Shown: positions 16,523 to 25,327, counted from the stretch's first letter. The stretch is 64,000 nt of DNA from Caulobacter sp. (GCA_030683005.1 JAUXMY010000028.1:62001-126000), one strand, 5' to 3'. Made by a program: numbers and translations. The notes: a model not told the origin generated them from the letters alone.

Positions 16523-16981
16523 TTACTCGCCCTGCGGCTTGGCTGCGGCCGCCGACCGGGCGGCAGCCGCGGCGTAGGGCGCCGAAGACTCCTGATAGGC
16601 GGTGTCGCTCTCGCCGGGCATCGGGGTGCGTTCGCAGCGCGGCGCGCAGGAATAATTGAACAGGTCCGGGCCCCGATACATCGTTACCCGGCCGTCATCG
16701 GAGGACGACACGACGATTTGGCGATCCAGAATGGTCCGGCCCCGTCCATCCAGGACCAGCAGGTTGGTGATCCCGTATCCCTTGCCGGTGATGATCAGGT
16801 TGCGACCATCGATGACGGTCACGTCCGCCACCGCCGGATTGCCGATAATGACGTCGCGCGCCGTCCCCGACAGCCCCACCCTGGCCGCCTGATCGATGCG
16901 GATCGGCAGGCTCTGGGCGATCGCAGGCAGGGCGACGGCGAGGGTCGCCACGGCGATAACGAGGCTCAGGATGCGGCGCAT
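16523..16981 (-). CDS. Stand-alone pilus-assembly (CpaC N-terminal-like) secreted protein
   Basis: A 152-residue exported protein with a signal peptide (MRRILSLVIAVATLAVALPA, cut near AIAQ). The mature part contains DVIIGNPAVADVTVIDGRNL and ITNLLVLDGRGRTILDRQI. This parallels the N-terminal domain of CpaC in this same window (DILITNPAVADAVLRTPRRI), so it looks like the secretin's N-terminal domain as a separate protein. The tail has CAPRCERTPMPGE and then a low-complexity Ala stretch. It leads the minor-pilin operon, diverging from pilA. It may cap, dock or plug the secretin; that role is inference. Confidence 0.82.
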   Translation of the reverse strand: MRRILSLVIAVATLAVALPAIAQSLPIRIDQAARVGLSGTARDVIIGNPAVADVTVIDGRNLIITGKGYGITNLLVLDGRGRTILDRQIVVSSSDDGRVTMYRGPDLFNYSCAPRCERTPMPGESDTAYQESSAPYAAAAARSAAAAKPQGE

Positions 16982-17106
16982 GGGTTTTTCCGGTCGCGAA
17001 TTCTGTCCCGAGACTCGGCCCGAATGGTCAACAAAGCCTGAAAATGACTCACGCGCGGGCGGGCGTGATTCTTATAGAGACTCTCAACCCGTTTCGGACG
17101 ACGTGG

Positions 17107-17183
17107 TTAAGCGATCGTAATAGTAAACTCAAGTAAACCATAGAAAATTGTTTGGGCCAGTTCTGCTGTTTACTGGCCATTAA
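17107..17183 (+). promoter_or_regulatory. pilA upstream control region: CtrA-like boxes and three AGTAAAC motifs
   Basis: The 295-bp gap between the divergent pilus gene (start 16981) and pilA (start 17277) has unusually low GC in its middle. Two near-CtrA boxes are seen: TTAA-N7-TAAT at 17107-17121 and TTTA-N7-TTAA at 17169-17183. AGTAAAC occurs at 17122-17128 and 17132-17138 (10-bp period) and inverted as GTTTACT at 17168-17174. A 7-bp inverted repeat GGCCAGT/ACTGGCC spans 17155-17178. In Caulobacter crescentus pilA is CtrA-activated; the match here is by eye. Confidence 0.55.
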
Positions 17184-17276
17184 ACGCGTCCTGCGAAGGT
17201 GGCCTTGTTTTCGGGGGCAGGCAGGCCAAGCGGCTTGGACCCGCAACCGCCAGCTTGCTGATGAGGAGATCAAGCA

Positions 17277-17453
17277 ATGACCAAGTTTATGACGCGCTTC
17301 GCCAAGGATGAATCCGGCGCCACGGCCATCGAATACGGCCTGATCGTCGCCCTGATCGCGGTGGTGATCATCACCGCTGTCTCGACCCTGGGCGGCAAGC
17401 TCAACACCGCGTTCGGCGACATCAATACCGGCCTCGAAGGCGCCGGCGGCTAA
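17277..17453 (+). CDS. pilA: Flp-family major pilin
   Basis: A 58-residue prepilin, too short for many gene callers. The leader MTKFMTRFAKDESG is cut after Gly14 in the class IVb manner, giving a mature pilin of 44 residues beginning ATAIEYGLIVALIAVV, the Flp motif with Glu and Tyr at +5/+6. The rest is one hydrophobic helix and a small Gly/Asn-rich tail. GAGGAG lies about 8 bases before the ATG. A strong terminator follows directly, so pilA can be made as an abundant single-gene message, as expected for a major subunit. The prepilin peptidase gene cpaA is next. Confidence 0.95.
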   Translation: MTKFMTRFAKDESGATAIEYGLIVALIAVVIITAVSTLGGKLNTAFGDINTGLEGAGG

Positions 17454-17478
17454 GCCGAAGCCGACTTGCGAAAACAGG

Positions 17479-17513
17479 GGGCCGCGGAGAAATCCGCGGC
17501 CCTTCTGCTTTCT
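17479..17513 (+). terminator. Intrinsic terminator after pilA
   Basis: A perfect 10-bp stem GGGCCGCGGA / TCCGCGGCCC closed by a GAAA tetraloop, followed by TTCTGCTTTCT. It begins 26 bp after the pilA stop. It would separate high pilin expression from the cpa genes, either fully or as an attenuator. Confidence 0.85.
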
Positions 17514-17599
17514 GGACGTCGGCGCATAGCCCGACGTCAATGATCGGTTCACCGCTGCGGGCGCAGACTGCCCGCCTCACCGAACGCCCCGGACGAGCC

Positions 17600-18121
17600 A
17601 TGCTTCCGCTGATCCAGTTCCTGCTTCTTGTCGCCTTTCCGGCGCTGGCGATCATCGCCGCGATGCGCGACGCGACCAGCTTCACCATTCCCAACTGGAT
17701 CTCCCTGGCCCTTATCGCCCTGTTCTTTCCGACCGCACTGCTGCTCGGCGCCTCGCCGGCGCAGATCGGACTGGCGGTCGCCGTCGGGTTCGGCGCGCTG
17801 ATCGTCGGCATGGGCATGTTCGCCGCCGGCTGGATCGGCGGCGGCGACGCCAAGCTGTTCGCGGCCGCCGCCCTGTGGCTCGGCTGGTCGGCGCTGCTCC
17901 CCTTCCTGGCCGTGACCGCCCTCGCGGGCGGCGCCCTGGCGGTTTCGCTGCTCGTCGTCAGGTCCGGCTGGCTGCGCCCCGCGACGATCGGCCTGCGCGG
18001 CTGGATCGGCCGCCTGGCGACGCCGGGCGAGAATGTGCCCTACGGCGTGGCCATCGCGGTCGGCGCGCTGGTCGCCTTCCCGACCAGCCTTCCGGCGCAA
18101 CTGTTCCCGGGCCTTTCCTGA
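17600..18121 (+). CDS. cpaA: Prepilin peptidase, A24 family
   Basis: A 173-residue membrane protein with about five or six helices and no N-terminal methylase domain, as in TadV/CpaA. The two catalytic aspartates are seen: AMRDATSFTIPNW near residue 24 and the GxGD-type motif IGGGDAKL near 84. It removes the leader from PilA and the TadE-like pseudopilins. ATG 17600 puts the first helix at the N-terminus, as in the family; an upstream ATG at 17540 would add 20 residues of charged sequence. It lies between the pilA terminator and a CtrA-like box, so it may have its own weak promoter. Confidence 0.92.
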   Translation: MLPLIQFLLLVAFPALAIIAAMRDATSFTIPNWISLALIALFFPTALLLGASPAQIGLAVAVGFGALIVGMGMFAAGWIGGGDAKLFAAAALWLGWSALLPFLAVTALAGGALAVSLLVVRSGWLRPATIGLRGWIGRLATPGENVPYGVAIAVGALVAFPTSLPAQLFPGLS

Positions 18122-18129
18122 CGGGCGGC

Positions 18130-18146
18130 TTAGGCGCGCGTTAACC
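18130..18146 (+). promoter_or_regulatory. CtrA-like box upstream of cpaB
   Basis: TTAG (18130-18133), seven bases, then TTAACC (18141-18146): one mismatch from the CtrA consensus TTAA-N7-TTAAC. It lies 9 bp after the cpaA stop and 120 bp before cpaB, a reasonable place for a promoter of the cpaB-tadC operon. Confidence 0.5.
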
Positions 18147-18265
18147 ATGCGCGCCCAAAGGTAGGACGCCGCCAGAAGGGCCGGTGACGAATCGCCCCTG
18201 TGTCCAAGCCGGATCGGCTGGATGCTCCAGAGTTTCCCAGTCCCGTCCGGGGTCAGTCCGACCTT

Positions 18266-19141
18266 ATGAGCGCCGTCCGTCTCCTCATTCTGGCAGTCGC
18301 CGCCATCGCCGCCATCGCGCTGGCGTTCGTGGTGCGCGGCGCCTTCTCGCCCAAGACCGCCCCGTCGGTCGCAGCCGCCGCGCCGACACCGTCCGGGCCG
18401 ACCGTCCGGGTGCTGGTCGCCAAGCGCGACCTGCCCACCGGCGCCCGCCTCGCCCCGACCGACCTCGGCTGGCAGGACTGGCCCGCCGAAGGGCTGAGCG
18501 AAGCCTTCACGACCGACGGCGCGCCGCCACAGGTCAAGCCGGCCGGCGCGGCCGGCGCGGCCAAGGAGGCCGCCGCCACGGCCAGCGGCCTGTTCGGCGA
18601 CGCGGCCATCAAGGCCCTCGACGGCGCGGTGGTCCGCGAACCGTTCGTCAGCGGCGAGCCGATCGTCGCGCGCAAGATCGTCAAGACCGGGGAAGGCAAC
18701 TTCATGGCCATCGTCCTGGCCCCCGGCATGCGGGCGATGAGCGTGGGTGTGACGGTCGACACCGCCGCCGGCGGCTTCATCCTCCCCGGGGACCGCGTGG
18801 ACCTGATCGTCAGCCAGAACGACGGCGACAAGGTGGTGACCGAAACGGTGCTGGGCAACGTCAAGGTCCTCGCCATCGACCAGGCCGCGCAACCCACCAA
18901 GGACGCCCAGACCATGGTCGGCGCGGTCGCCACGCTCGAGGTCTCCGCCGCCGACACCGAACTGGTCGCCAGCGCCCAGACCAGGGCGCGGGCGGGCGGC
19001 GCCCTGTCCCTGGCGCTGCGTTCCTACGCCGACGCCGGCGCGCCCACGACGCGAGGCGTCTCCTCCGGATCCCCAAGGGCAGGCGAAACCGTGCGCGTCG
19101 TCAGGGCGGGCCAGTCCAGCCAGGTAACGGTGTCCCGATGA
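18266..19141 (+). CDS. cpaB: Flp pilus assembly protein CpaB (RcpC-like)
   Basis: A 291-residue inner-membrane/periplasmic protein. One N-terminal helix (MSAVRLLILAVAAIAAIALA) is followed by an SAF domain beginning VRVLVAKRDLPTGARLAPTDLGW, then GGFILPGDRVDLIVSQ, typical of CpaB/RcpC. The SAF fold resembles flagellar FlgA and may bind glycans or peptidoglycan. An in-frame GTG at 18200 would add 22 residues, but the helix should be N-terminal, so ATG 18266 is used. The stop overlaps the cpaC start (ATGA at 19138-19141). Confidence 0.92.
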   Translation: MSAVRLLILAVAAIAAIALAFVVRGAFSPKTAPSVAAAAPTPSGPTVRVLVAKRDLPTGARLAPTDLGWQDWPAEGLSEAFTTDGAPPQVKPAGAAGAAKEAAATASGLFGDAAIKALDGAVVREPFVSGEPIVARKIVKTGEGNFMAIVLAPGMRAMSVGVTVDTAAGGFILPGDRVDLIVSQNDGDKVVTETVLGNVKVLAIDQAAQPTKDAQTMVGAVATLEVSAADTELVASAQTRARAGGALSLALRSYADAGAPTTRGVSSGSPRAGETVRVVRAGQSSQVTVSR

Positions 19142-20613
19142 GCAAGATACGCCTGTTCCGGTCCCTCGCTCCGGCTGTTATCGCCGCGACCCTTGTCCAG
19201 GCCGCGGCGCCGGCCGTTCTGGCCCAGGCCATCGACGCGCAGGGCGGCGGCCTGGCCGGGATGGCCGGATCGGGATCCACCACGGTGCGCGTCGATCTGG
19301 CGGCCGGCGGCGTGTCGCAGGACCTGTCCCTGCCGCGCGGCAAGTCGGCGATCATCGAGCTGCCCGTCGATGTCCGGGACATCCTGATCACCAATCCGGC
19401 CGTGGCCGATGCGGTGCTGCGCACGCCCCGCCGAATCTATGTGCTGGGCATGACGTCCGGCCAGACCGACGCCATCCTGTTCGACGCCTCCGGCCGCCGC
19501 ATCCTGTCGCTCAACATCCGGGTCGACGCGGACGCCGGCGCGCTGGCGGCCACGATCAACCGCGTGCTGCCGGGCTCCAGGGTCAAGGTCGAGTCGCTCG
19601 GCGACAGCGTGATCCTGACCGGCATGGTCCAGAATCCGATCGACGCGGACCGGGCCGGGCAGATCGCCCTGCGCTACGTGGCCAAGCCCGAGCAGGTCCT
19701 CAACATGCTCAGCGTCGCCGGCAAGGACCAGGTGATGCTCAAGGTGAGGATCGTCGAGGTCCAGCGCAGCGTCATCAAACAGCTTGGCGTGAACCTGAAC
19801 GCCGTGCTGCAGCAGGGCAGCGGTTCGATCACGGTCGGCCAGAGCGCCAACTTCAGCATCAACGGCGCCCTGCCCGGCGGCGCCACCATCGGCGGCAGCT
19901 ATATCGACGCCCTGGACACCCTGACCGGATCGATCCGCGCCTTCGAACGCGTCGGTCTGGTCCGGACGCTGGCCGAGCCCAACCTGACGGCGGTGTCGGG
20001 CGAATCCGCCCGCTTCCTGGCCGGCGGTGAGTACCCGGTGCCGGTCAACCAGGACAACTCCAGCGGCTCGGTGACGGTCGAGTACAAGCCGTTCGGCGTG
20101 GGCCTGGCCTTCACGCCGGTGGTCCTGTCCGGCGGGCGCATCTCGTTGAAGCTCTCGACGGAAATCTCCGAACTGACCACCCAGGGCGCGTTCACGCTCG
20201 GGGGGGGCGGCGCCAGCGGCACCAGCCTGACCATCCCGGCCCTGACCGTTCGTCGGGCAGAGACCTCCGTCGAGCTGCCCTCGGGCGGCTCGATGATGAT
20301 CGCCGGCCTGATCCAGCAGCAGACACGCGAGAACATCGACGCGCTGCCGGGCGCGGGGTCCATCCCCGTGCTCGGATCGCTTTTCCGCTCGCGGGACTAC
20401 CTGTCGGGCGATACCGAGATGGTGGTCCTGGTCACCGCCTATCTGGTCGACCCGAATAACCCCGGCGCCTTCCAGACGCCGGCCGACGGGCTGCGTTTCG
20501 CCAACGACGCCGAAACCATCCTGTTCGGCAAGCTGAACAAGACCGTGCAAGCCCCGCCGGGCGCCAACGCCGGACGGACCTGGCAGGGTCCGATCGGCTA
20601 CGTGATCGAGTAG
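19138..20613 (+). CDS. cpaC: Tad secretin CpaC (RcpA-like)
   Basis: A 491-residue outer-membrane secretin. Signal peptide about 1-25. A pilus-formation N-terminal domain (about 50-130) contains ILITNPAVADAVLRTPRRIY, then a BON-like or N1 region, and the secretin core from about 200 with RVGLVRTLAEPNLTAVSGE and FLAGGEYPVPV, ending in the beta-barrel part (SGGSMMIAGLIQQQTRENID). It forms the ring through which the Flp pilus leaves the cell. Translation is coupled to cpaB by ATGA. The N-terminal domain has a separate paralogue at 16523-16981. Confidence 0.94.
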   Translation: MSKIRLFRSLAPAVIAATLVQAAAPAVLAQAIDAQGGGLAGMAGSGSTTVRVDLAAGGVSQDLSLPRGKSAIIELPVDVRDILITNPAVADAVLRTPRRIYVLGMTSGQTDAILFDASGRRILSLNIRVDADAGALAATINRVLPGSRVKVESLGDSVILTGMVQNPIDADRAGQIALRYVAKPEQVLNMLSVAGKDQVMLKVRIVEVQRSVIKQLGVNLNAVLQQGSGSITVGQSANFSINGALPGGATIGGSYIDALDTLTGSIRAFERVGLVRTLAEPNLTAVSGESARFLAGGEYPVPVNQDNSSGSVTVEYKPFGVGLAFTPVVLSGGRISLKLSTEISELTTQGAFTLGGGGASGTSLTIPALTVRRAETSVELPSGGSMMIAGLIQQQTRENIDALPGAGSIPVLGSLFRSRDYLSGDTEMVVLVTAYLVDPNNPGAFQTPADGLRFANDAETILFGKLNKTVQAPPGANAGRTWQGPIGYVIE

Positions 20614-20617
20614 CGCG

Positions 20618-21295
20618 ATGCAGAAGCCGTTCCTTTCCCGTCTTTCGCCCCTCGCCGGCGCGCTCCTGTTGGCCGGGTGCGCGCACGCCGATCCCGACGC
20701 GGTCGCACGCGCCGCGATGCCTACGCCGCTGGATGCCTGGAGCGGGGCGATCCAGGTCACGCCGCAACCTGACGAGATCCGCCTGGCCGCGCACCCTACC
20801 GGCCTGTCGGGTAACCAGGCCAGGGCGCTGGCCGAGTTTCATTCCCGCTGGATGCAGGCCGAGGGCGGCCTCATCACCGTCGCCGCCCCCAACCAGGGCG
20901 GCTACCGCGTCGGCAGCGAGACCCGAGCCTGGCTTCTGGGTCAGGGCGCCCCGGCCGAGAAGGTTCTGCTGATCGGCTACGACGCGGCCGACCCGGCCGA
21001 TGCGCCGGTGGTGGTCGGGTTCAAGCGCTACACGGTGGCGACGCCCAACTGCGGGTCCTGGGAGAACCTGTCCCGCTCCTTCGGCAACGGCTCCATGGGC
21101 AACCTGGGGTGCGCCGTCACGTCCAACATGGCCGCGCAGCTGGCCAATCCCGAGGACCTGATCGCGCCGCGAACCATGGATCCGGCCGATCCTGGCCGCC
21201 GCTCGGTCGTGTTCGAAAAGTACCGGCAGGGCGAGGTGACCTCCTCGGCAAAGGACACCCAGGCGTCCGGCGCGGTTTCGCAGGCGATCCAGTAG
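20618..21295 (+). CDS. cpaD: Pilus assembly lipoprotein CpaD
   Basis: A 225-residue protein with a lipoprotein signal (lipobox LLLAGCAH, Cys near residue 21). The mature protein contains RWMQAEGGLITVAAPNQGG and a C-terminal conserved block, NCGSWENLSRSFGNGSMGN and LGCAVTSNMAAQLANPEDL, the hallmark of CpaD. Two Cys in this block may pair. CpaD-type lipoproteins are thought to help the secretin assemble or be placed in the outer membrane. The start is 5 bp after the cpaC stop and cpaE starts 3 bp after its own stop, so it sits well inside the operon. Confidence 0.92.
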   Translation: MQKPFLSRLSPLAGALLLAGCAHADPDAVARAAMPTPLDAWSGAIQVTPQPDEIRLAAHPTGLSGNQARALAEFHSRWMQAEGGLITVAAPNQGGYRVGSETRAWLLGQGAPAEKVLLIGYDAADPADAPVVVGFKRYTVATPNCGSWENLSRSFGNGSMGNLGCAVTSNMAAQLANPEDLIAPRTMDPADPGRRSVVFEKYRQGEVTSSAKDTQASGAVSQAIQ

Positions 21296-21297
21296 CC

Positions 21298-22794
21298 ATG
21301 GCCCCTCGCACCACAGATCACGATCCGTTCGACCTGGGCTTCGAGGCCAACGACGAGTTCGCCCCGACCAGCGGCGATCCGTGGCGTGACGACGCTCCCC
21401 AACTGCGACAGACGGCCGGACTGGGCGACGATCCGTTCGCCGACTTTCCGCCGGCCCGCCCGGCGGTCGAAGACGACCCCTTCGCAGAACTGTCTCGCCC
21501 CCCGGCCCAAGCAGCGTCCCCAGTGCATCACACCGTCCCTCACGCGCCCGTCCACGCCATCCCGGAAGGCCCCGCGCTTCATGATGGAAGCGCCGGAGAG
21601 GCCAGCGTCCCGCGCATCGGGATCCATGTGTTCTGTTCGCGGCCGGAAACGACGGAAATGGTCGAGCGGGCGGCCGGAGACCGGCGCATGTCCCGGGCGG
21701 CGACCCTGGTGCGGCCCGGCGGCGTGCAGGCGGCGATCGATCATTATCAGAACCAGCCGACGCCCTCGCTTGTGATCGTCGAAAGCCTCGATCCGGCGCC
21801 GGAACTGCTCAACCAGCTGGAGCGACTTGCCGAGGTCTGCGATCCGGGCACCAAGGTCGTGATCATCGGCTCCGCCAACGACATCGCCCTTTATCGGGAG
21901 CTGATGCGCCGGGGGGTGAGCGAGTACCTCGTGCCGCCGCTCAGCCCGCTGCAGATTATCCGCGCGATCACCGGCCTTTACGCTGATCCGGCCGCGCCCT
22001 TCACCGGTCGCCAGATCGCTGTTGTCGGAGCCAAGGGCGGCGTCGGCGCCTCGACCGTGGCCCACAACCTGGCCTGGGCGCTGGCCGAGCAGATTCAGGC
22101 CGGCGTCGTCCTCGCCGATTTCGACCTGCCGTTCGGCACGGCCGGCCTCGACTTCAACCAGGATCCGCTGCAGGGCGTCGCCGACGCTCTGAGCCAGCCC
22201 GACCGGCTGGACCCGGTGCTGATGGACCGGATGATGGTCCGGATCACCGACCGGTTGTCACTGTTCGCGGCGCCGGCGACGCTTGACCAGGACTACGACA
22301 TCCATCCCGACGCGTTCGAGGAGGTGGTCCAGAAGATCCGCGCCGCCGCCCCCTTCGTGGTGCTCGACCTGCCGCACGCCTGGAGCGCCTGGAAACGCAA
22401 GATGCTGATCGCGTCGGATGATCTGGTCATCGTCGCCACCCCCGATCTGGCCTCGCTGCGCAACGCCAAGAACATGATCGACCTGGTGCGTCAGGCCCGG
22501 CCCAATGACGCGCCGCCGCGGCTGGTGCTCAACCAGGTCGGCGTGCCCGGCCGGCCGGAAATCCCGGTGAAGGACTTCGGCGACGCGCTGGGGCTCGGCC
22601 CCTGCCTTAGCCTGCCGTTCGAGCCCAAGGCCTTCGGCCAGGCCGCCAACCACGGACAGATGATCACCGAGGTGGCGCCCAGGTCGAAAGCCTCCGAGGG
22701 CCTGACCCAGCTAGCCCAGCTGATCGCCCGCCGCGAGCCGCCGCCCGCCCAGAAATCGTCGCTTCTCGGCGGCCTGTTCAACAGGAAGAAGTAG
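21298..22794 (+). CDS. cpaE: MinD-like ATPase CpaE (TadZ)
   Basis: A 498-residue cytoplasmic protein. A long acidic, Pro-rich N-terminus (about 1-110) is followed by a receiver-like domain (VVIIGSANDIALYRELMRRG, SEYLVPPLSP) without an obvious full phospho-acceptor set. A MinD/ParA-type ATPase domain starts near 240 with the deviant Walker A AKGGVGASTVAHNLAW. In Caulobacter, CpaE places the pilus machine at a cell pole. ATG 21298 is 3 bp after the cpaD stop; the longer frame overlaps cpaD in another phase. Normal length for CpaE/TadZ. Confidence 0.93.
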   Translation: MAPRTTDHDPFDLGFEANDEFAPTSGDPWRDDAPQLRQTAGLGDDPFADFPPARPAVEDDPFAELSRPPAQAASPVHHTVPHAPVHAIPEGPALHDGSAGEASVPRIGIHVFCSRPETTEMVERAAGDRRMSRAATLVRPGGVQAAIDHYQNQPTPSLVIVESLDPAPELLNQLERLAEVCDPGTKVVIIGSANDIALYRELMRRGVSEYLVPPLSPLQIIRAITGLYADPAAPFTGRQIAVVGAKGGVGASTVAHNLAWALAEQIQAGVVLADFDLPFGTAGLDFNQDPLQGVADALSQPDRLDPVLMDRMMVRITDRLSLFAAPATLDQDYDIHPDAFEEVVQKIRAAAPFVVLDLPHAWSAWKRKMLIASDDLVIVATPDLASLRNAKNMIDLVRQARPNDAPPRLVLNQVGVPGRPEIPVKDFGDALGLGPCLSLPFEPKAFGQAANHGQMITEVAPRSKASEGLTQLAQLIARREPPPAQKSSLLGGLFNRKK

Positions 22795-22800
22795 CGCCCC

Positions 22801-24333
22801 GTGTTCGGCAAGCGATCCGACGCAGACACCGCCCCGGCCCGGAAGGCGCCGCCGCCGCCGCCCGCCGGCGCGCCGATCGCGACGCGTCCGCAGTCGGACC
22901 AGGGCGCGACCGCCTCGGGCACGCCGGCCACCAAGCGCGAGGGCGCCGACACCGCCTCGCTCGCGGGAGGCTCGACGCCGCGCGAGAGCACGAAAGCTCC
23001 CCGGGGGCTGGACCAGCTGCGCGCCGCCCAGGGGCCGACGGCGCAGATCGTCCGGGAACAGAGCGACTACTATCACGCCACCAAGACCACGATCTTCAAC
23101 GCGCTGCTGAACACCATCGACCTGAGCCAGCTGGCCCAGCTCGACCAGAAGTCGGCCGCCGAGGAAATAAAGGACATCGTCGCCGAGCTGGTGGCGATCA
23201 AGAACGTCTCGATGTCGGTCGCCGAGACCGATCACCTCGTCCAGGACATCATCAACGACGTCCTCGGCTATGGCCCGCTCGAGCCGCTGCTGGCCCGGGA
23301 CGACATCGCCGACGTGATGGTCAACGGCGCCAACCGGGTGTTCATCGAGGTCGGCGGCAAGGTTCAGCTGACCAATGTCCGCTTCCGCGACAACGCCCAG
23401 CTGATGAACATCTGTCAGCGGATCGTGTCGCAGGTCGGCCGCCGCGTCGACGAAAGCTCGCCGATCTGTGACGCCCGCCTTCCGGACGGCAGCCGGGTCA
23501 ACGTCATCGCGCCGCCGCTGGCGCTGGACGGTCCGACCCTGACCATCCGGAAATTCAAGAAGGACAAGCTGACGATGAAGGACCTGGTGGACTACAAGTC
23601 CATCAGCCCGGAAGGCGCGCGGGTCCTGGGCGTCATCGGCGCCTGCCGCTGCAACATCGTCATCTCCGGCGGCACCGGTTCGGGCAAGACGACGCTGCTC
23701 AACACCATGACCGCCTTCATCGATCCGACCGAACGGGTGATCACCTGCGAGGACGCGGCCGAACTGCAGCTGCAGCAGCCGCACGTGGTGCGTCTGGAGA
23801 CCCGGCCGCCCAACCTTGAGGGCCAGGGCCAGATCACCATGCGGGACCTGGTCAAGAACTGCCTGCGGATGCGTCCCGAGCGGATCATCGTCGGCGAAGT
23901 GCGCGGGCCCGAGGCGTTCGATCTGCTGCAGGCGATGAACACCGGGCACGACGGTTCAATGGGCACGCTGCACGCCAACTCGCCCCGCGAGGCGATCAGC
24001 CGGATCGAGTCGATGATCACCATGGGCGGCTATGGCCTGCCGTCCAAGACCATCCGCGAGATGATCGTCGGCTCCATCGACGTCATCATCCAGGCCGCGC
24101 GCCTGCGGGACGGGTCCCGGCGCATCACCCATGTCACCGAGGTCGTCGGCCTGGAGGGCGACGTGATCGTCACCCAGGACCTGTTCGTCTACGAGGTGAA
24201 CGGCGAGGACGACCAGGGCCGCGTTACCGGCAAGTTCCGGTCGACCGGCATCGCCCGCCCCCGGTTCTGGGATCGCGCCCGTTACTACGGCCTGGAACGC
24301 GAGCTGGCCGAAGCCCTCGACGCGGCGGAATAG
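22801..24333 (+). CDS. cpaF: Pilus motor ATPase CpaF (TadA)
   Basis: A 510-residue secretion ATPase with a GTG start 7 bases after the cpaE stop. A Pro/Ala-rich N-terminal tail (1-75) precedes the helical N-domain and the ATPase core: Walker [14 protein letters not shown] near residue 288, an Asp box ([14 protein letters not shown]), Walker B region ([19 protein letters not shown]) and a His box ([14 protein letters not shown]). It is the single bidirectional motor of Tad systems, driving pilus extension and retraction from the inner-membrane face. It works with TadB and TadC, encoded next. Confidence 0.95.
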   Translation: MFGKRSDADTAPARKAPPPPPAGAPIATRPQSDQGATASGTPATKREGADTASLAGGSTPRESTKAPRGLDQLRAAQGPTAQIVREQSDYYHATKTTIFNALLNTIDLSQLAQLDQKSAAEEIKDIVAELVAIKNVSMSVAETDHLVQDIINDVLGYGPLEPLLARDDIADVMVNGANRVFIEVGGKVQLTNVRFRDNAQLMNICQRIVSQVGRRVDESSPICDARLPDGSRVNVIAPPLALDGPTLTIRKFKKDKLTMKDLVDYKSISPEGARVLGVIGACRCNIVISGGTGSGKTTLLNTMTAFIDPTERVITCEDAAELQLQQPHVVRLETRPPNLEGQGQITMRDLVKNCLRMRPERIIVGEVRGPEAFDLLQAMNTGHDGSMGTLHANSPREAISRIESMITMGGYGLPSKTIREMIVGSIDVIIQAARLRDGSRRITHVTEVVGLEGDVIVTQDLFVYEVNGEDDQGRVTGKFRSTGIARPRFWDRARYYGLERELAEALDAAE

Positions 24334-24337
24334 CGCC

Positions 24338-25318
24338 ATGCTGGTCGCCCTCGTCGCGGTTCTCGCCTTCATCACCATCGGCGGCCTGGGCTGGGTCTTC
24401 GCCGGCGGCGAAAGCGATAGCGCCAAGACCGCCAAGCGCGCCCAGGTCATCGTCAGCGGCGGCGCGCGCGAGGCCCGCACGCGTGGCCGCGGCGTCGTGG
24501 CCAACAATCAGGAGATCCGGCGCAAGCAGATCCTCCAGACGCTGAAGGCCCAGGAAAAGCAGCAGAAGAAGGCGACGCTCGCCATCGCCGCCCGGCTGCA
24601 GCAGGCGGGACTGAGTCTGACTGTCCGCAGCTTCTGGATCTTCAGCGGCGTGTTCGGCCTGAGCGTCGGCGCGATAACGCTGCTGGCGACACAGAAGCCG
24701 CTGATCGCGCTGGGCCTGGCCTTTGCGGCCGGACTGGGCCTGCCGCGGTGGCTGGTCGGGGTCATGGCCACCCGCCGCATCAAGAAGTTCACCCTGGCCT
24801 TCTCCGACGCCATCGACATCATCGTGCGCGGCATCAAGTCCGGCCTGCCGGTCCACGACTGCCTGAAGATCATCGGCCAGGAGTCGCCCGAGCCGCTGGC
24901 CGGCGAGTTCCGTCGCCTGGTCGAGAACGTCGGCATGGGCGTGTCCATGGATCAGGCCCTGGAGAAGATGTACGAGCGCATGCCGACCAGCGAGCTGCGC
25001 TTCTTCGCCATCGTTCTGGCCATTCAGCAGAAGGCCGGGGGCAACCTGGCCGAGGCGCTGAACAATCTCTCCACCGTCCTGCGCGCGCGCAAGATGATGC
25101 GTGAGAAGATCAAGGCGCTGTCGTCGGAGGCGATCGCCTCATCCTTCATCATCGGCTCGCTGCCGCCGGGCGTGGTGGTGCTGATCACAGTGACGACCCC
25201 GGCCTACATGGCGCCGATGTTCACCGATCCTCGCGGCCATCTGATGCTGCTGGGCGCCGCGTTCTGGATGGCCATGGGCATCCTGGTGATGCGCAAGATG
25301 ATCAACTTCAAGTTCTGA
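24338..25318 (+). CDS. tadB: Tad inner-membrane platform protein TadB (CpaG)
   Basis: A 326-residue membrane protein: one N-terminal helix, a basic cytoplasmic stretch (EIRRKQILQTLKAQEKQQKK), a helix pair near 105-145, the T2SSF domain (AIDIIVRGIKSGLPVHDCLK, FFAIVLAIQQKAGGNLAEAL) and a C-terminal helix pair. TadB and TadC together are thought to form the platform that CpaF turns, equivalent to PilC/GspF. It starts 4 bp after the cpaF stop and is followed 9 bp later by tadC. Confidence 0.93.
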   Translation: MLVALVAVLAFITIGGLGWVFAGGESDSAKTAKRAQVIVSGGAREARTRGRGVVANNQEIRRKQILQTLKAQEKQQKKATLAIAARLQQAGLSLTVRSFWIFSGVFGLSVGAITLLATQKPLIALGLAFAAGLGLPRWLVGVMATRRIKKFTLAFSDAIDIIVRGIKSGLPVHDCLKIIGQESPEPLAGEFRRLVENVGMGVSMDQALEKMYERMPTSELRFFAIVLAIQQKAGGNLAEALNNLSTVLRARKMMREKIKALSSEAIASSFIIGSLPPGVVVLITVTTPAYMAPMFTDPRGHLMLLGAAFWMAMGILVMRKMINFKF

Positions 25319-25327
25319 GGACGGCCG

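Noticed and set aside
17155..17178. Sigma-54 promoter for pilA
   Set aside because: I looked for TGGCAC-N5-TTGCA as in Pseudomonas pilA; TGGCC occurs but no GC/GG pair at the proper spacing.
18184..19137. N-terminal extension of cpaC through cpaB
   Set aside because: Arg-rich out-of-frame reading of cpaB; the cpaC signal peptide starts at 19138.
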